Part shown: positions 8,054 to 16,738 of the stretch, in pieces
Layout: every line of letters begins with the position of its first letter
Position numbering within the stretch: the first letter of the stretch is position 1
Assembly (NCBI RefSeq): GCF_014648495.1
Contig: NZ_BMRF01000002.1
Coordinates: 496,001 to 560,000, forward strand
Direction of reading: 5' to 3'
Length of the DNA stretch: 64,000 nucleotides
Origin: Actinomadura cremea
GTDB taxonomy: Bacteria; Actinomycetota; Actinomycetes; Streptosporangiales; Streptosporangiaceae
Translations under genes and position numbers: made by a program
Notes under the pieces: model-generated
What the model saw: only the letters and a program-made list of their open reading frames with translations
Database searches by the model: none
Told to the model about the DNA's origin: nothing

Positions 8054-8950
8054 ATGGTCGAGCTCATGGCGCCCGGACGGCGGGAGACGCCGCCGTCCAT
8101 GGTCGAGCGGATGACCCTGATCCTCGACGCGTTCAACGGCCCGTCCGCGCGGCTGACCTTGGAGGACGTCGCGCGCCGCACCCGGCTGCCGCGGTCGACG
8201 GCCCACCGGATCCTCGACCAGCTCGTCAAGCAGCGCTGGCTGTCGCACCACTCGTACGGGTACGGGCTCGGCCAGCGCGCCCTCGGGCTCGGCGGCCGGG
8301 ACGGCGGGCACGGCAAGATCCGCGAGGCGGCGGCGCCGCTGCTGCACGAGCTGCAGGTCACCACCGGCCTGGTCGCGCACCTGGCCGTGCTGGACGGCGC
8401 CGAGGTCTTCTACCTGGACAAGCTGGGCGGGCGGCTCGCCACGTCCGTGCCGTCGCGGGTCGGCGGCCGGGCCCCGGCCCACTCGACCGCGCTCGGCAAG
8501 GCGATGCTGGCGTGGCTGGAGCCCGAGCAGGTGGACGCGCTGCTCGGCTCGGAGATCGCCCGGATGACCAGCCGCACCATCGGCGAGCTGGCCACGCTGC
8601 ACCAGGAGCTGCACCGGATCCGGCAGCGCCGCGGGCTGGCGTTCGAGCGCGGCGAGTCGTTCCCCGGCATCGCCTGCGTGGCCGCCGCGATCCGCGGCGC
8701 CGAGGGCCCGGTCGCGGGCATCTCGCTGGTCGGGGACGTCCGCGCGCCGCTGGAGAACGTGGCGCCGCTCGTCGTCACCGCCGCCCGCGAGGCGTCGCAG
8801 GTGCTGTTCCCCGGGTCGGCCCCGTCCCGTCCCGACGGGACGCCGCGCACGCGGCGTCCCGCTGGCGACCGCTCGTCCGAGCGGGAGTGCTGGTCGGCCG
8901 AGACGATGAACCGCCTGCTGGCCGTGGACGGCCGCGGCGACTGGATGTGA
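8054..8950 (+). CDS. IclR-family transcriptional regulator
   Basis: The 298-residue protein has an N-terminal winged helix (about residues 15-75; RLTLEDVARRTRLPRSTAHR is the helix-turn-helix) and an IclR effector domain (about 85-255) with HSTALGKAMLAWL and FPGIACVAAAI. ATG 8054 is chosen because GGGAGG lies 5-10 bp upstream; a TTG start at 7985 is less likely. A tail of about 35 residues after the effector domain is Arg/Ser-rich. IclR proteins bind about 15-bp palindromes with an odd central base, the same shape as the TCCCGCTNAGCGGGA motif found in this window. That makes this the best local candidate for the binder (inference). Confidence 0.88.
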   Translation: MVELMAPGRRETPPSMVERMTLILDAFNGPSARLTLEDVARRTRLPRSTAHRILDQLVKQRWLSHHSYGYGLGQRALGLGGRDGGHGKIREAAAPLLHELQVTTGLVAHLAVLDGAEVFYLDKLGGRLATSVPSRVGGRAPAHSTALGKAMLAWLEPEQVDALLGSEIARMTSRTIGELATLHQELHRIRQRRGLAFERGESFPGIACVAAAIRGAEGPVAGISLVGDVRAPLENVAPLVVTAAREASQVLFPGSAPSRPDGTPRTRRPAGDRSSERECWSAETMNRLLAVDGRGDWM

Positions 8951-8961
8951 CACGACGGGAG

Positions 8962-9030
8962 GTGACGCGGCGGGGTGGGACGCGGCGGGGTGGGACGCGG
9001 CCCCCGGCGCGACGGGGTGCGACGCGGCCG
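8962..9030. repeat. Short G-rich tandem repeats between convergent genes
   Basis: Two perfect and several degenerate copies of a 15-bp unit (ACGCGGCGGGGTGGG) lie between the IclR and flavin reductase genes. The flanking gene ends form an inverted repeat, GGATGTGAC (8943-8951) and GTCACATCC (9039-9047), because both proteins end in Trp-Met-stop. No clear intrinsic terminator is present. Confidence 0.5.
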
Positions 9031-9039
9031 GAGGCGGCG

Positions 9040-9648
9040 TCACATCCACCCCCACTGCCCGCTCCACCAGGCGTCCGGCGCGTCGGCGGCCTCGGGGGTC
9101 TCCGGCTCGTCCACGCCGAACCGGCTGCGGAAGAAGACCATCGGGCGCTCCAGCCGGTCCTCGGGCCGCCGCACCGCGAGGACCCGGCCGATCACCACGT
9201 CGTGGTCGCCGGCGGGGTGCACGTCCTGGACCTCCGCGTGGACGCCGAGCAGGACGTCGCGCAGCGCGGGCGTCCCCCACGGGGAGACGTCGAAGGCCAG
9301 GTCCTCGAACTTGCGGCCCCGGCTCGATCCGAACCGCTGGCACAGGTCGCGCTGGTCCTCGCCGAGCACGTTGACGCAGAACCGCCCGGCGGCGCGGATC
9401 CGCGGCCAGGACCGGCCGCGCCGGTCGGCGCAGAACAGGATCAGCGGGGGCTCCAGGGACACCGACGTGAACGACTGGCAGGCGAAGCCGATCGGCTCGC
9501 CGCCGTCGATCGCGGTGACGACGGTGACGCCCGTGGCGAACTCGGACATGGCGCGCCGGAACTCGGCGGGGGTCGGTTCGCTCTGCACGGGCTCGGTTCC
9601 CGCGGGCTCGGTGTGCGGCGGCGTGGTGAGCGCTGGTTCGGCTGGCAT
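9040..9648 (-). CDS. hsaB: HsaB-like flavin reductase component
   Basis: The 202-residue protein is a flavin reductase-like domain protein. FRRAMSEFATGVTVVTA is the standard opening of the fold, followed by GFACQSFTSVSLEPPLILFC and a GRFCVNVLGEDQ segment. It has about 30 extra N-terminal residues rich in Pro, Thr and Glu. In steroid catabolism HsaB supplies reduced FMN to HsaA. Here it is transcribed divergently from the HsaD-like operon and has its own 15-bp palindrome at 9719-9733, with a TACGTT -10 box at 9688-9683. It could serve either of the two HsaA-like oxygenases in the window. Confidence 0.78.
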   Translation of the reverse strand: MPAEPALTTPPHTEPAGTEPVQSEPTPAEFRRAMSEFATGVTVVTAIDGGEPIGFACQSFTSVSLEPPLILFCADRRGRSWPRIRAAGRFCVNVLGEDQRDLCQRFGSSRGRKFEDLAFDVSPWGTPALRDVLLGVHAEVQDVHPAGDHDVVIGRVLAVRRPEDRLERPMVFFRSRFGVDEPETPEAADAPDAWWSGQWGWM

Positions 9649-9718
9649 CGATGCACCTCGGATCGTCGCTGGGCTGATTCGGAACGTAAGCGCCGCGCGG
9701 CGCGCGGTGCGCGTCCGA

Positions 9719-9733
9719 TCCCGTTGAGCGGAA
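9719..9733. promoter_or_regulatory. 15-bp palindrome, site 1 (hsaB promoter)
   Basis: TCCCGTTGAGCGGAA, 12 of 14 fixed positions of TCCCGCTNAGCGGGA. On the minus strand a TACGTT -10 box (9688-9683) follows after 30 bp, then hsaB starts at 9648. Confidence 0.75.
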
Positions 9734-9787
9734 CGGGGTTCGGCGCGGCCGGGGGCGCGGCGGGGGCGCGGGGCGCGGGCCCCGATG

Positions 9788-9802
9788 TCCCGCTGATCGG
9801 GA
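9788..9802. promoter_or_regulatory. 15-bp palindrome, site 2 (hsaD-operon promoter)
   Basis: TCCCGCTGATCGGGA, 13 of 14 fixed positions of the consensus. On the plus strand TACGTT (9834-9839) follows after 31 bp, then the hsaD-like gene starts at 9872. Sites 1 and 2 lie in the same divergent intergenic region, one per promoter. Confidence 0.8.
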
Positions 9803-9871
9803 TCCGGGGCGGTGCCGGCGAGGCGCGCGGGCATACGTTCCGGACAAGCCACCCTGAAGGACTGAGAGGCC

Positions 9872-10753
9872 ATGCCGACGGAGCTGACGTACCACGCGAC
9901 GCTGCGCGAACTCGCCACCGACCAGGGCGTCCTGCGCTACCACGAGGCCGGTGAGGGCCCGCCCCTGCTGCTGCTGCACGGCTCGGGCCCGGGTGTGACG
10001 GGCTGGCGGAACTTCCACGACAACCTGCCGCTGTTCTCGAAGTACTTCCGCTGCCTGATCCTCGAGTTCCCCGGCTTCGGGGTGAGCGACCCGACCGACC
10101 AGCACCCGATGGTGGCCGCGCCCGCCGCGGTCGCCCGGTTCCTGGACGGCCTGGGCCTCGACCGCGTCGACGTCATCGGCAACTCGATGGGCGGCATCGT
10201 CGCGACGCGCTTCGCGCTGGAGCACCCGGACCGGGTGGGAAGCCTCGTCACGATCGGCGGCATCGGCCGCAACATCTTCAGCCCGTCGCCCGGCGAGGGC
10301 ATCAACCTGCTGATGGAGTTCACCGAGAACCCCACCCGCGAGGCGCTCGTCCAGTGGCTCCACTCGATGGTCCACGACCCGCGGATGGTCACCGAGGAGC
10401 TCATCGAGGAGCGGTGGAAGCAGGCCACCGACCCCGACACGCTGGCCGCCGCGCGGCGCATGTACGGCAAGGCCGCGATGGCCGCGAACTTCAAGATGCA
10501 GGCGAAGTCGAACGAGCCCCCGTACTGGGCGATGCTGCACAAGCTCAAGGCGCGCACCCTCGTCACCTGGGGCCGCGACGACCGCGTCAGCCCCATGGAC
10601 ATGGTCCTGGTGCCGATGCGCACGATCCCCGACGTGCAGGTCAACATCTTCCCGAACTGCGGGCACTGGGTGATGATCGAGCAGAAGGCCGCGTGGGAGA
10701 GCGCGGTGCTGGCGTTCCTGACGCGCGGCGCCGGCGAGCGGGGCGAGGCGTGA
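9872..10753 (+). CDS. hsaD: HsaD-like meta-cleavage product hydrolase
   Basis: The 293-residue alpha/beta hydrolase has the family's HGSGPG oxyanion motif and a complete catalytic triad: S105 in GNSMGG, D236/D237 in WGRDDRV and H265 in NCGHWVM. The SM nucleophile elbow, GPG motif and length match the C-C bond hydrolases BphD and HsaD, which cleave ring-opened extradiol products. It heads the operon with the KstD-, KshB- and HsaA-like genes and overlaps the next gene by GTGA. The natural partner is the HsaC-like dioxygenase at 15817. Confidence 0.85.
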   Translation: MPTELTYHATLRELATDQGVLRYHEAGEGPPLLLLHGSGPGVTGWRNFHDNLPLFSKYFRCLILEFPGFGVSDPTDQHPMVAAPAAVARFLDGLGLDRVDVIGNSMGGIVATRFALEHPDRVGSLVTIGGIGRNIFSPSPGEGINLLMEFTENPTREALVQWLHSMVHDPRMVTEELIEERWKQATDPDTLAAARRMYGKAAMAANFKMQAKSNEPPYWAMLHKLKARTLVTWGRDDRVSPMDMVLVPMRTIPDVQVNIFPNCGHWVMIEQKAAWESAVLAFLTRGAGERGEA

Positions 10754-12480
10754 GCGCGGCGGCCGGCGGGTCCGGCGGCTGGGACCACGAGTACGACCTC
10801 GTCGTCGTCGGCAGCGGCGGCGGCGGGATGGCCGCGGCGCTGACGGCGCACGACGCGGGCCTGAGCGTCCTCATCGTGGAGAAGGGCAAGAGGTTCGGCG
10901 GCAGCACCGCCCTCTCCGGCGGCGGCATCTGGATCCCCAACAACCCGGTCCTGCGGGCGCGCGGCCACGACGACAGCCGCGAGTCGATCCGCCGCTACCT
11001 CGACCTGCTCACCGAGGGCCGCGTCCCCGCCGCCCGCCTCGACGCCTACGTCGACAACGGCCCGGCCGCGATGGAGCTGATCTGCCGCAGCAAGTGGATG
11101 CAGTTCTTCTGGACGAAGGGCTACGCCGACTACCACCCCGAGCTGGAGGGCGGACGCCCGCTGGGCCGGTCCATCGAGGCCAAGCCGTTCGACACCCGCA
11201 AGCTCGGCGAGGACGAGAAGTACCAGCGGCCCAACAACATGAAGGGCCCGCTCGGGCTCTGGATCACCGCGAAGGACTACCACGACCTGGCGATGGCCAA
11301 GCGGACGTGGGCGGGCCGCCGCGCGTCGATGGTCGCGGCGTGGCGCGTGTCGTCCAACATGGTCCGCCGCCGCCACATGTCGACGGGCGGGCGCGCCCTC
11401 GTCGCGCGGATGCGGATGGCGCTCAAGGACGCCGGCGTCCCGCTCTGGCTGAAGACGAAGATGACCGACCTCGTCACCGCCGAGGACGGGACGGTCACCG
11501 GCGTCGTCGTGGAGCGCGACGGCGAGACGCTGCGGCTGCGCGGACGGCGCGGGGTGCTGCTGGCGACCGGCGGGTTCGACCACAACCAGAAGATGCGCGA
11601 CGCGTACCTGCCGGAGGGCGGCCGCGAGGACTTCGCGATGGGCGCGCGGGAGAACACCGGCGACGGCATCCGCGTCGGCGAGGGACTCGGCGCCGCCCTG
11701 GACTTCATGGACGACGCCTGGTGGATGCCCGCGGTGCGGCACCCGGCCGGGGCCACCATCCCGCTGGTGTCCGAGCGGGCCATCCCGCGGATGGTCATCG
11801 TGTCCGCCGACGGCAAGCGGTTCACCAACGAGGCCGCCCCGTACGTGAACTTCGTCCACGACCAGCTCGCGGGCGGGCACGTCCCGTGCTGGTTCGTGAT
11901 GGACGCCAAGACGCGCGCGCGCTACCCGTTCGCGCAGATCCTTCCGGGCGCGCCCATCCCCAAGGCGTTCTACGACAAGGGCATCGTGTTCAAGGCCGAC
12001 TCCCTGGCCGCGCTCGCGGAGAAGATCGGCGTCCCGGCGGACGCCCTGGACGAGACCGTCCGGACCTTCAACGAGTACGCGCGCGCGGGCAAGGACCCCG
12101 AGTTCGGCCGGGGCGAGAGCGCCTACGACCACTACTACGGCGACCCGAACCTGAAGAACCCGAACCTGGACGTCATCGAGTCCGCCCCCTACTACGCGTT
12201 CCGCCTCGAGGTCGGCGACCTCGGCACCAAGGGCGGCCTGGTGTGCGACGAGAGCAGCCGGGTCCTGCGCGCGGACGGCTCGGCGATCCCCGGCCTCTAC
12301 GCGACGGGCAACACGTCCGCGTCGGTGATGGGCAACGAGTACGCGGGACCGGGCGCCACGATCGGCCCGTCCATCGTGTTCGGCTACATCGCGGCCCGGC
12401 ACGCCGCGGCCCGGGACGAGACCGGGGCCGGAGGCGAGCAGGGCGCGACCGGGACGGCCGCCACGGCGGAGCGGCCATGA
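10750..12480 (+). CDS. kstD: KstD-like 3-ketosteroid dehydrogenase flavoprotein
   Basis: The 576-residue flavoprotein has an N-terminal dinucleotide-binding motif (DLVVVGSGGGGMAAAL, about residues 17-32) and the C-terminal FAD-contact segment GNEYAGPGATIGPS (about 524-537) shared by KstD and related fumarate-reductase-type enzymes. Such enzymes introduce the delta-1 double bond into ring A of 3-ketosteroids. The segment GGSTALSGGGIWIPNN is also typical of the family. The GTG start overlaps the HsaD stop and the end overlaps KshB (ATGA). Two other family members occur in the window (16739 and 42513), so this one may use a modified substrate, for example delta-4 or 5-alpha. Confidence 0.78.
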   Translation: MSAAAGGSGGWDHEYDLVVVGSGGGGMAAALTAHDAGLSVLIVEKGKRFGGSTALSGGGIWIPNNPVLRARGHDDSRESIRRYLDLLTEGRVPAARLDAYVDNGPAAMELICRSKWMQFFWTKGYADYHPELEGGRPLGRSIEAKPFDTRKLGEDEKYQRPNNMKGPLGLWITAKDYHDLAMAKRTWAGRRASMVAAWRVSSNMVRRRHMSTGGRALVARMRMALKDAGVPLWLKTKMTDLVTAEDGTVTGVVVERDGETLRLRGRRGVLLATGGFDHNQKMRDAYLPEGGREDFAMGARENTGDGIRVGEGLGAALDFMDDAWWMPAVRHPAGATIPLVSERAIPRMVIVSADGKRFTNEAAPYVNFVHDQLAGGHVPCWFVMDAKTRARYPFAQILPGAPIPKAFYDKGIVFKADSLAALAEKIGVPADALDETVRTFNEYARAGKDPEFGRGESAYDHYYGDPNLKNPNLDVIESAPYYAFRLEVGDLGTKGGLVCDESSRVLRADGSAIPGLYATGNTSASVMGNEYAGPGATIGPSIVFGYIAARHAAARDETGAGGEQGATGTAATAERP

Positions 12481-13514
12481 CGTCGCTGAAGGCGCGGGTC
12501 GTCGAGGTCGTCCACGAGACGGCCGACGCGCACTCGCTCGTCCTGGAGCCGGCCGAGGGCGACCGCGACCGGTTCCGGTACAAGCCCGGACAGTTCCTCA
12601 CCGTCCGGGTGCCCGCGCCGGACGGCTGGGCGGCGCGCTGCTACTCGCTGTGCAGCTCACCGGTCACCGACGACCGGCTCAAGGTGACGGTGAAGCGGGT
12701 CGCGGGCGGGCTCGGCTCCAACTGGATCTGCGACAACGTCACCACGGGCGACGTGCTGGAGGTGCTGCGGCCGTCCGGCACGTTCACGCCCCAGTCGCTG
12801 GACGCGGACCTGCTGCTCCTCGCGGGCGGCAGCGGCATCACCCCGGTCATGTCGATCCTGAAGTCGTGCCTGGCCGGAGGCACGGGGTCGGTCGTCCTCG
12901 TCTACGCGAACCGGGACGAGCGGTCCGTCATCTTCGCGGACGAACTGCGGGCGCTCGCCGCGGAGCACGGCGAGCGGCTCACGGTCGTCCACTGGCTGGA
13001 GTCGGTGCAGGGCCTCCCCACGGAACCGGGCATACGCGCCCTGGCGCGCGCGCACACCGACCGTGAGGCGTTCGTGTGCGGACCCGGCCCGTTCATGGAC
13101 CTCACGGCCAAGGCCCTCACCGGTCTCGGCATGAACGTCCACGTCGAACGGTTCTTCTCGCTCGCCGCCGACCCGTTCGAGACCCCGGAGGGCCCCGACC
13201 CGGCCGGGGACGAGGCCGCGGACGGCGACGCGGGCGAGCCCGGCGAGATCGAGGTCGAGCTGGACGGGGAGACCCGCACCCTGCCCTGGCCCCGGTCCCA
13301 ACTGCTCCTCGACGTCCTGCTGCGGGCCGGGGTCGACGCCCCGTACTCGTGCCGCGAGGGCTCGTGCGCCGCGTGCGCCTGCGTCGTCCTGGAGGGCGAG
13401 GCGGTCATGGACGCCAACACCGTCCTCGACGAGCGGGACCTCGCCGACGGGCTCATCCTCGCCTGCCAGGCGCGGCCGGCCGGCGACCGGCTCAAGATCA
13501 CATACGACGGCTGA
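12477..13514 (+). CDS. kshB: KshB-like ferredoxin reductase of 3-ketosteroid 9-alpha-hydroxylase
   Basis: The 345-residue protein has three domains: a flavin-binding barrel with RCYSLCSSP, an NAD-binding domain with GGSGITPVMSIL, and a C-terminal plant-type 2Fe-2S ferredoxin with C292-x4-C297-x2-C300-x29-C330. This order and size match KshB. It would carry electrons from NADH to the Rieske oxygenase at 36280, 23 kb away. Both promoters have the 15-bp palindrome, which supports co-regulation. An acidic linker (Gly/Asp/Glu-rich) separates the last two domains. Confidence 0.85.
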   Translation: MTSLKARVVEVVHETADAHSLVLEPAEGDRDRFRYKPGQFLTVRVPAPDGWAARCYSLCSSPVTDDRLKVTVKRVAGGLGSNWICDNVTTGDVLEVLRPSGTFTPQSLDADLLLLAGGSGITPVMSILKSCLAGGTGSVVLVYANRDERSVIFADELRALAAEHGERLTVVHWLESVQGLPTEPGIRALARAHTDREAFVCGPGPFMDLTAKALTGLGMNVHVERFFSLAADPFETPEGPDPAGDEAADGDAGEPGEIEVELDGETRTLPWPRSQLLLDVLLRAGVDAPYSCREGSCAACACVVLEGEAVMDANTVLDERDLADGLILACQARPAGDRLKITYDG

Positions 13515-13558
13515 CCGCGGCGCCACGGCACCGCGCACGACACCACGGGAGACAGGCG

Positions 13559-14743
13559 ATGACGAACCGCGTCCTCGACACGATCATGGAACGGGCGGAG
13601 GAGCTGCGCGAGCTGGGCCCCGTCAACGAGAACCTCGGGCGGCTCGACGACAAGGCCGCCAAGGTGCTGCGCGACTCCGGAACGATGCGGATGCTGCAGC
13701 CGGAGGCGCACGGCGGGCTGGAGGCCCACCCCCGCGAGTTCGCCGAGACCGTCATGGGCATCGCCGCGTTGGACGGCTCGACCGGCTGGTGCGCGGGCAT
13801 CGTGGGCGTCCACCCGTGGGAGATGGCCTACGCGGACCCGAAGGTGCGCCAGGAGATCTGGGGCGACGACCCCAACACGTGGATCGCGTCCCCCTACGCG
13901 CCCATGGGCGTGGCCCGTCCCGTGGACGGCGGCTACATCTTCAGCGGCCGCTGGCAGTTCTCCTCCGGCACCGACCACTGCGACTGGATCTTCCTCGGCG
14001 GCATGGTGGGCGACAAGGACGGCAAGCCCCTGACGCCGCCCCGGATGCTGCACCTGATCCTGCCCCGCTCCGACTACGAGATCGTCGAGGACTCCTGGAA
14101 CGTCGCCGGGCTGAAGGGCACCGGCAGCAAGGACGTCATCGTCCGCGACGCGTTCGTCCCCGCGTACCGCACCCTCGAGTACAGCAAGGTCATCGACGGG
14201 TCCGCGCCGCGCGAGGCCGGGCTGACCAACCCGTCCTACCTGCTGCCGTTCTCCTGCGTGTTCCCGCTCGGCATCACCTCCGCCGTGATCGGCATCGCCG
14301 AGGGCGCCCTGTACCACCACCTCGCCTACCAGCGCGGCCGCGTCCAGATCACCGGGACGCGGATCAAGGACGACCCGTACGTGCTCTACGCGATCAGCGA
14401 GGCCGCCGAGGAGATCAAGGCGTCCCGCACCGCCCTCCTCGACAACCTCTCGCGCACCTACGACAAGGTCGCCGCCGGGCAGGAGATCGGCTTCGCCGAG
14501 CGCGCCGCCGGGCGCCGCACCCAGGTCCGCGCCGCGTGGCGGGCGGTCCACGCGATGAACGAGATCGTCGTCCGGTCCGGCGGCAACGCGATGCGCACCG
14601 ACAACCCGATCCAGCGGTTCTGGCGGGACGCCCACGTCGGCCTCGCGCACGCCATCCACGTCCCCGGCGCCGTCTACCACGTCTCCGCGCTCACCGACCT
14701 GGACATCGAGCCCCCGCAGGGCCCGATGCGCTCGATGATCTGA
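13559..14743 (+). CDS. hsaA: HsaA-like flavin-dependent monooxygenase (acyl-CoA dehydrogenase fold)
   Basis: The 394-residue protein has the acyl-CoA dehydrogenase fold of group D monooxygenases. HsaA of M. tuberculosis is also 394 residues. Segments include MRMLQPEAHGGLEAHP, DGSTGWCAGI, SGRWQFSSGTDHCDWI and a C-terminal NPIQRFWRDAHVGLAHA. It would hydroxylate the phenolic seco-steroid to a catechol with reduced FMN from HsaB. It ends the operon that starts at 9872 and is followed by a strong hairpin. A paralogue lies at 37598. Confidence 0.83.
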   Translation: MTNRVLDTIMERAEELRELGPVNENLGRLDDKAAKVLRDSGTMRMLQPEAHGGLEAHPREFAETVMGIAALDGSTGWCAGIVGVHPWEMAYADPKVRQEIWGDDPNTWIASPYAPMGVARPVDGGYIFSGRWQFSSGTDHCDWIFLGGMVGDKDGKPLTPPRMLHLILPRSDYEIVEDSWNVAGLKGTGSKDVIVRDAFVPAYRTLEYSKVIDGSAPREAGLTNPSYLLPFSCVFPLGITSAVIGIAEGALYHHLAYQRGRVQITGTRIKDDPYVLYAISEAAEEIKASRTALLDNLSRTYDKVAAGQEIGFAERAAGRRTQVRAAWRAVHAMNEIVVRSGGNAMRTDNPIQRFWRDAHVGLAHAIHVPGAVYHVSALTDLDIEPPQGPMRSMI

Positions 14744-14758
14744 GCGGACTCCCGGCTT

Positions 14759-14786
14759 CCCCGCCCGGCCGGACGGCCGGGCGGGG
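14759..14786. terminator. Bidirectional hairpin terminator
   Basis: A perfect 12-bp stem (CCCCGCCCGGCC/GGCCGGGCGGGG) with a GGAC loop lies between the convergent HsaA-like and SDR genes. It has no long T run, as is common in high-GC actinomycetes. Confidence 0.7.
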
Positions 14787-14803
14787 TGTTCAGGCGCGCG
14801 CGC

Positions 14804-15643
14804 TCAATCCGTCTCGAGCCCGACGTCCCGGACGAGCTTCGGCGTCCAGATCACCTTGCCGAGGAACCGGTCGGCGTCCGGCGAGGACACCAGCCACACG
14901 ACGGCCGCTCCGGGCGCGCTTTCGGGCGTCGGCTCGAACCCCTTGCCCGCGATGGTGTCGACGCCGCCCCGCGCCGCGCCCGCGTCCGTGACGACGAACC
15001 CGGGGTCCAGGTTGAACGCGCGGACGCCCCGCTCCCGGTACTCGGCGTTGACCGCGCCCGCGAGCCGTCCGAACGCCGCCTTGGACGCCGCGTACGCCAG
15101 CCCCCAGCCGCCCTCCCCGGGCGGCGCGGGCGGGTCGGTGGTGGCCGACCCCGAGCACAGGTTCACGATCGTCCCGCCGCCCCGCTCCACCATCCCGGGC
15201 AGCACCGCCTGCACGAGCGCGAGCTGGTGCAGGTAGTTGCCCGTCATCGTCCGCGCCGCCACGTCGGCGTCGAGGTCGAGCAGGCGCGCGTGGTTGCCGC
15301 CGACGTGCGCGACCGCGTTGTTGACCAGCACGTCCACCCGCCCCCACTCCCGCCGGACGGTCTCGGCGGCGGCCTGCACGCTCCGCGCGTCCAGCAGGTC
15401 CATCCGGACGGGCAGCGCCCGCGCCCCGAGCGCCTCGACCGCCGCGCGCGTCCCGGCGAGGCTGCCGGGGACGGCGATGTCCGGGCCCCCGCCGTGCCTC
15501 GGCGGGATGCGGCCCGCGCCCTCCTCGACCGTCCGCGCGGTGAACGCGACGTCGTGGCCCGCGGCGGCCAGGGCCAGCGCCGTCGCCCGCCCGATCCCGC
15601 GGCTGGCTCCGGTCACGAGGGCGACCGGGTTCGTGTTCGTCAT
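14804..15643 (-). CDS. Short-chain dehydrogenase/reductase
   Basis: The 279-residue SDR has the cofactor motif TGASRGIG (about residues 11-18), VLVNNAV in place of the usual NNAG, an active-site Ser in VNLCSGSAT and the catalytic pair Y-x3-K in YAASKAAF. The start is ATG 15643. It is divergent from the HsaC operon, with a 15-bp palindrome at 15696-15710 between them, though the -10 on its own side is poor. It probably oxidises or reduces a hydroxyl group on a pathway intermediate; the substrate is unknown. Confidence 0.8.
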   Translation of the reverse strand: MTNTNPVALVTGASRGIGRATALALAAAGHDVAFTARTVEEGAGRIPPRHGGGPDIAVPGSLAGTRAAVEALGARALPVRMDLLDARSVQAAAETVRREWGRVDVLVNNAVAHVGGNHARLLDLDADVAARTMTGNYLHQLALVQAVLPGMVERGGGTIVNLCSGSATTDPPAPPGEGGWGLAYAASKAAFGRLAGAVNAEYRERGVRAFNLDPGFVVTDAGAARGGVDTIAGKGFEPTPESAPGAAVVWLVSSPDADRFLGKVIWTPKLVRDVGLETD

Positions 15644-15695
15644 CAGACCTCCTCGCCCCGATGAGAGCCCCGGCGGCCGTTCGGCGCCCGCCGGT

Positions 15696-15710
15696 TCTCA
15701 CTGAGCGGGA
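15696..15710. promoter_or_regulatory. 15-bp palindrome, site 3 (hsaC-operon promoter)
   Basis: TCTCACTGAGCGGGA has a perfect right half and two mismatches in the left half. On the plus strand CACGTT (15741-15746) follows after 30 bp, close to the TACGTT used at sites 1, 2 and 6. Confidence 0.72.
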
Positions 15711-15816
15711 AAGCGCCGCGCGCGCCGGCGCTCCCTTTGACACGTTGGGCCATGGACGGCCGTGGCAGGTCGTGGACGGCCGACGCGGGGCCGCGATTTC
15801 GAAGGGATCGAGGACA

Positions 15817-16734
15817 GTGACGCACATCCGTGGGCTCGGATATCTCAAGGTCCAGACGCAGCACATCGAGCGGTGGCGCGAACTGACGATCGACGCGCTC
15901 GGGTTCGCCGAGGGCTCCGGCCCCGATCCGGACGGCCTGTACCTGCGCATGGACGAGCGCAGGCACCGCCTCGCCGTCCTGCCCGGCGACACCGACAGGG
16001 TCCTCGCCATCGGCTGGGAGGTGCGCGACCAGTTCGCGCTGGCCGCCGTCCGCGAGGACGTCGAGAAGGCCGGGGTGGAGGTCGCCGAGCTGTCCCTGAG
16101 CGAGTGCGCCGACCGGGGCGCCGAGCAGGTCATCGCGTTCAGCGACCCCGGCGGCACCCCCGTCGAGGTGTTCTTCGGGCCCGTCCTGGACCACTCGCCC
16201 GTCCGGACCGGCCAGGCGCAGAAGTTCGTCACCGGCGCGCAGGGCATGGGCCACGTCGTCCTGCCCACGCCGCGCCAGCCGGACGCCGTGAAGTTCTACA
16301 CCGAGGTCCTCGGCTTCCTCCCGCGCGGCTCGTTCAACTCCAGCCGCAACCCGGAGAAGCCGCTGCGGGTGCGGTTCATGGGCATCAACCGGCGCCACCA
16401 CAGCCTCGCCATCTGCCCCGCCCCCCACGACGGCGACCCGGGCCTCGTCCACCTGATGGTGGAGGTCGACACCCTGGACGCAGTGGGCCAGGCGCTCGAC
16501 AACGTGGCCAAGCACGGCTTCTCCGTCTCCTCCACGCTCGGCCGCCACACCAACGACAAGATGGTGTCGTTCTACGTGCGCGCCCCCGGCGGCTGGGACA
16601 TCGAGTACGGCTGCGAGGGCATGCTCGTCGACGAGGCGTACTACACCGCCGAGGAGATCACGGCCGACAGCTACTGGGGCCACGACTGGTCCGGCTCGGA
16701 GCCGCTCGCCGCGTTCGTCCCGAAGGGGAAGTGA
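15817..16734 (+). CDS. hsaC: HsaC-like extradiol dioxygenase
   Basis: The 305-residue two-domain VOC enzyme has the full iron-ligand set in its C-terminal module: H146 in GMGHVVL, H212 in HLMVEV and E263 in WDIEYG. HsaC of M. tuberculosis uses H145, H215 and E266 in a protein of about 300 residues. It would cleave the catecholic ring A of the seco-steroid for HsaD to hydrolyse. GTG 15817 is chosen because an in-frame extension would run over the promoter, and AAGGGATCGAGG precedes it. It heads a five-gene operon ending at 20341. Confidence 0.85.
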   Translation: MTHIRGLGYLKVQTQHIERWRELTIDALGFAEGSGPDPDGLYLRMDERRHRLAVLPGDTDRVLAIGWEVRDQFALAAVREDVEKAGVEVAELSLSECADRGAEQVIAFSDPGGTPVEVFFGPVLDHSPVRTGQAQKFVTGAQGMGHVVLPTPRQPDAVKFYTEVLGFLPRGSFNSSRNPEKPLRVRFMGINRRHHSLAICPAPHDGDPGLVHLMVEVDTLDAVGQALDNVAKHGFSVSSTLGRHTNDKMVSFYVRAPGGWDIEYGCEGMLVDEAYYTAEEITADSYWGHDWSGSEPLAAFVPKGK

Positions 16735-16738
16735 CCGG

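Noticed and set aside
8024-10666. An 880-codon minus-strand frame over the IclR, HsaB and HsaD genes.
   Set aside because: The opposite or alternative frames hold recognised enzymes with intact motifs; this one is an Arg/Ala-rich shadow.
14736-14752. GATCTGAGCGGACTCC at the end of the HsaA gene as a palindrome copy.
   Set aside because: Only the right half matches, it overlaps a coding end and is followed by a terminator rather than a promoter.
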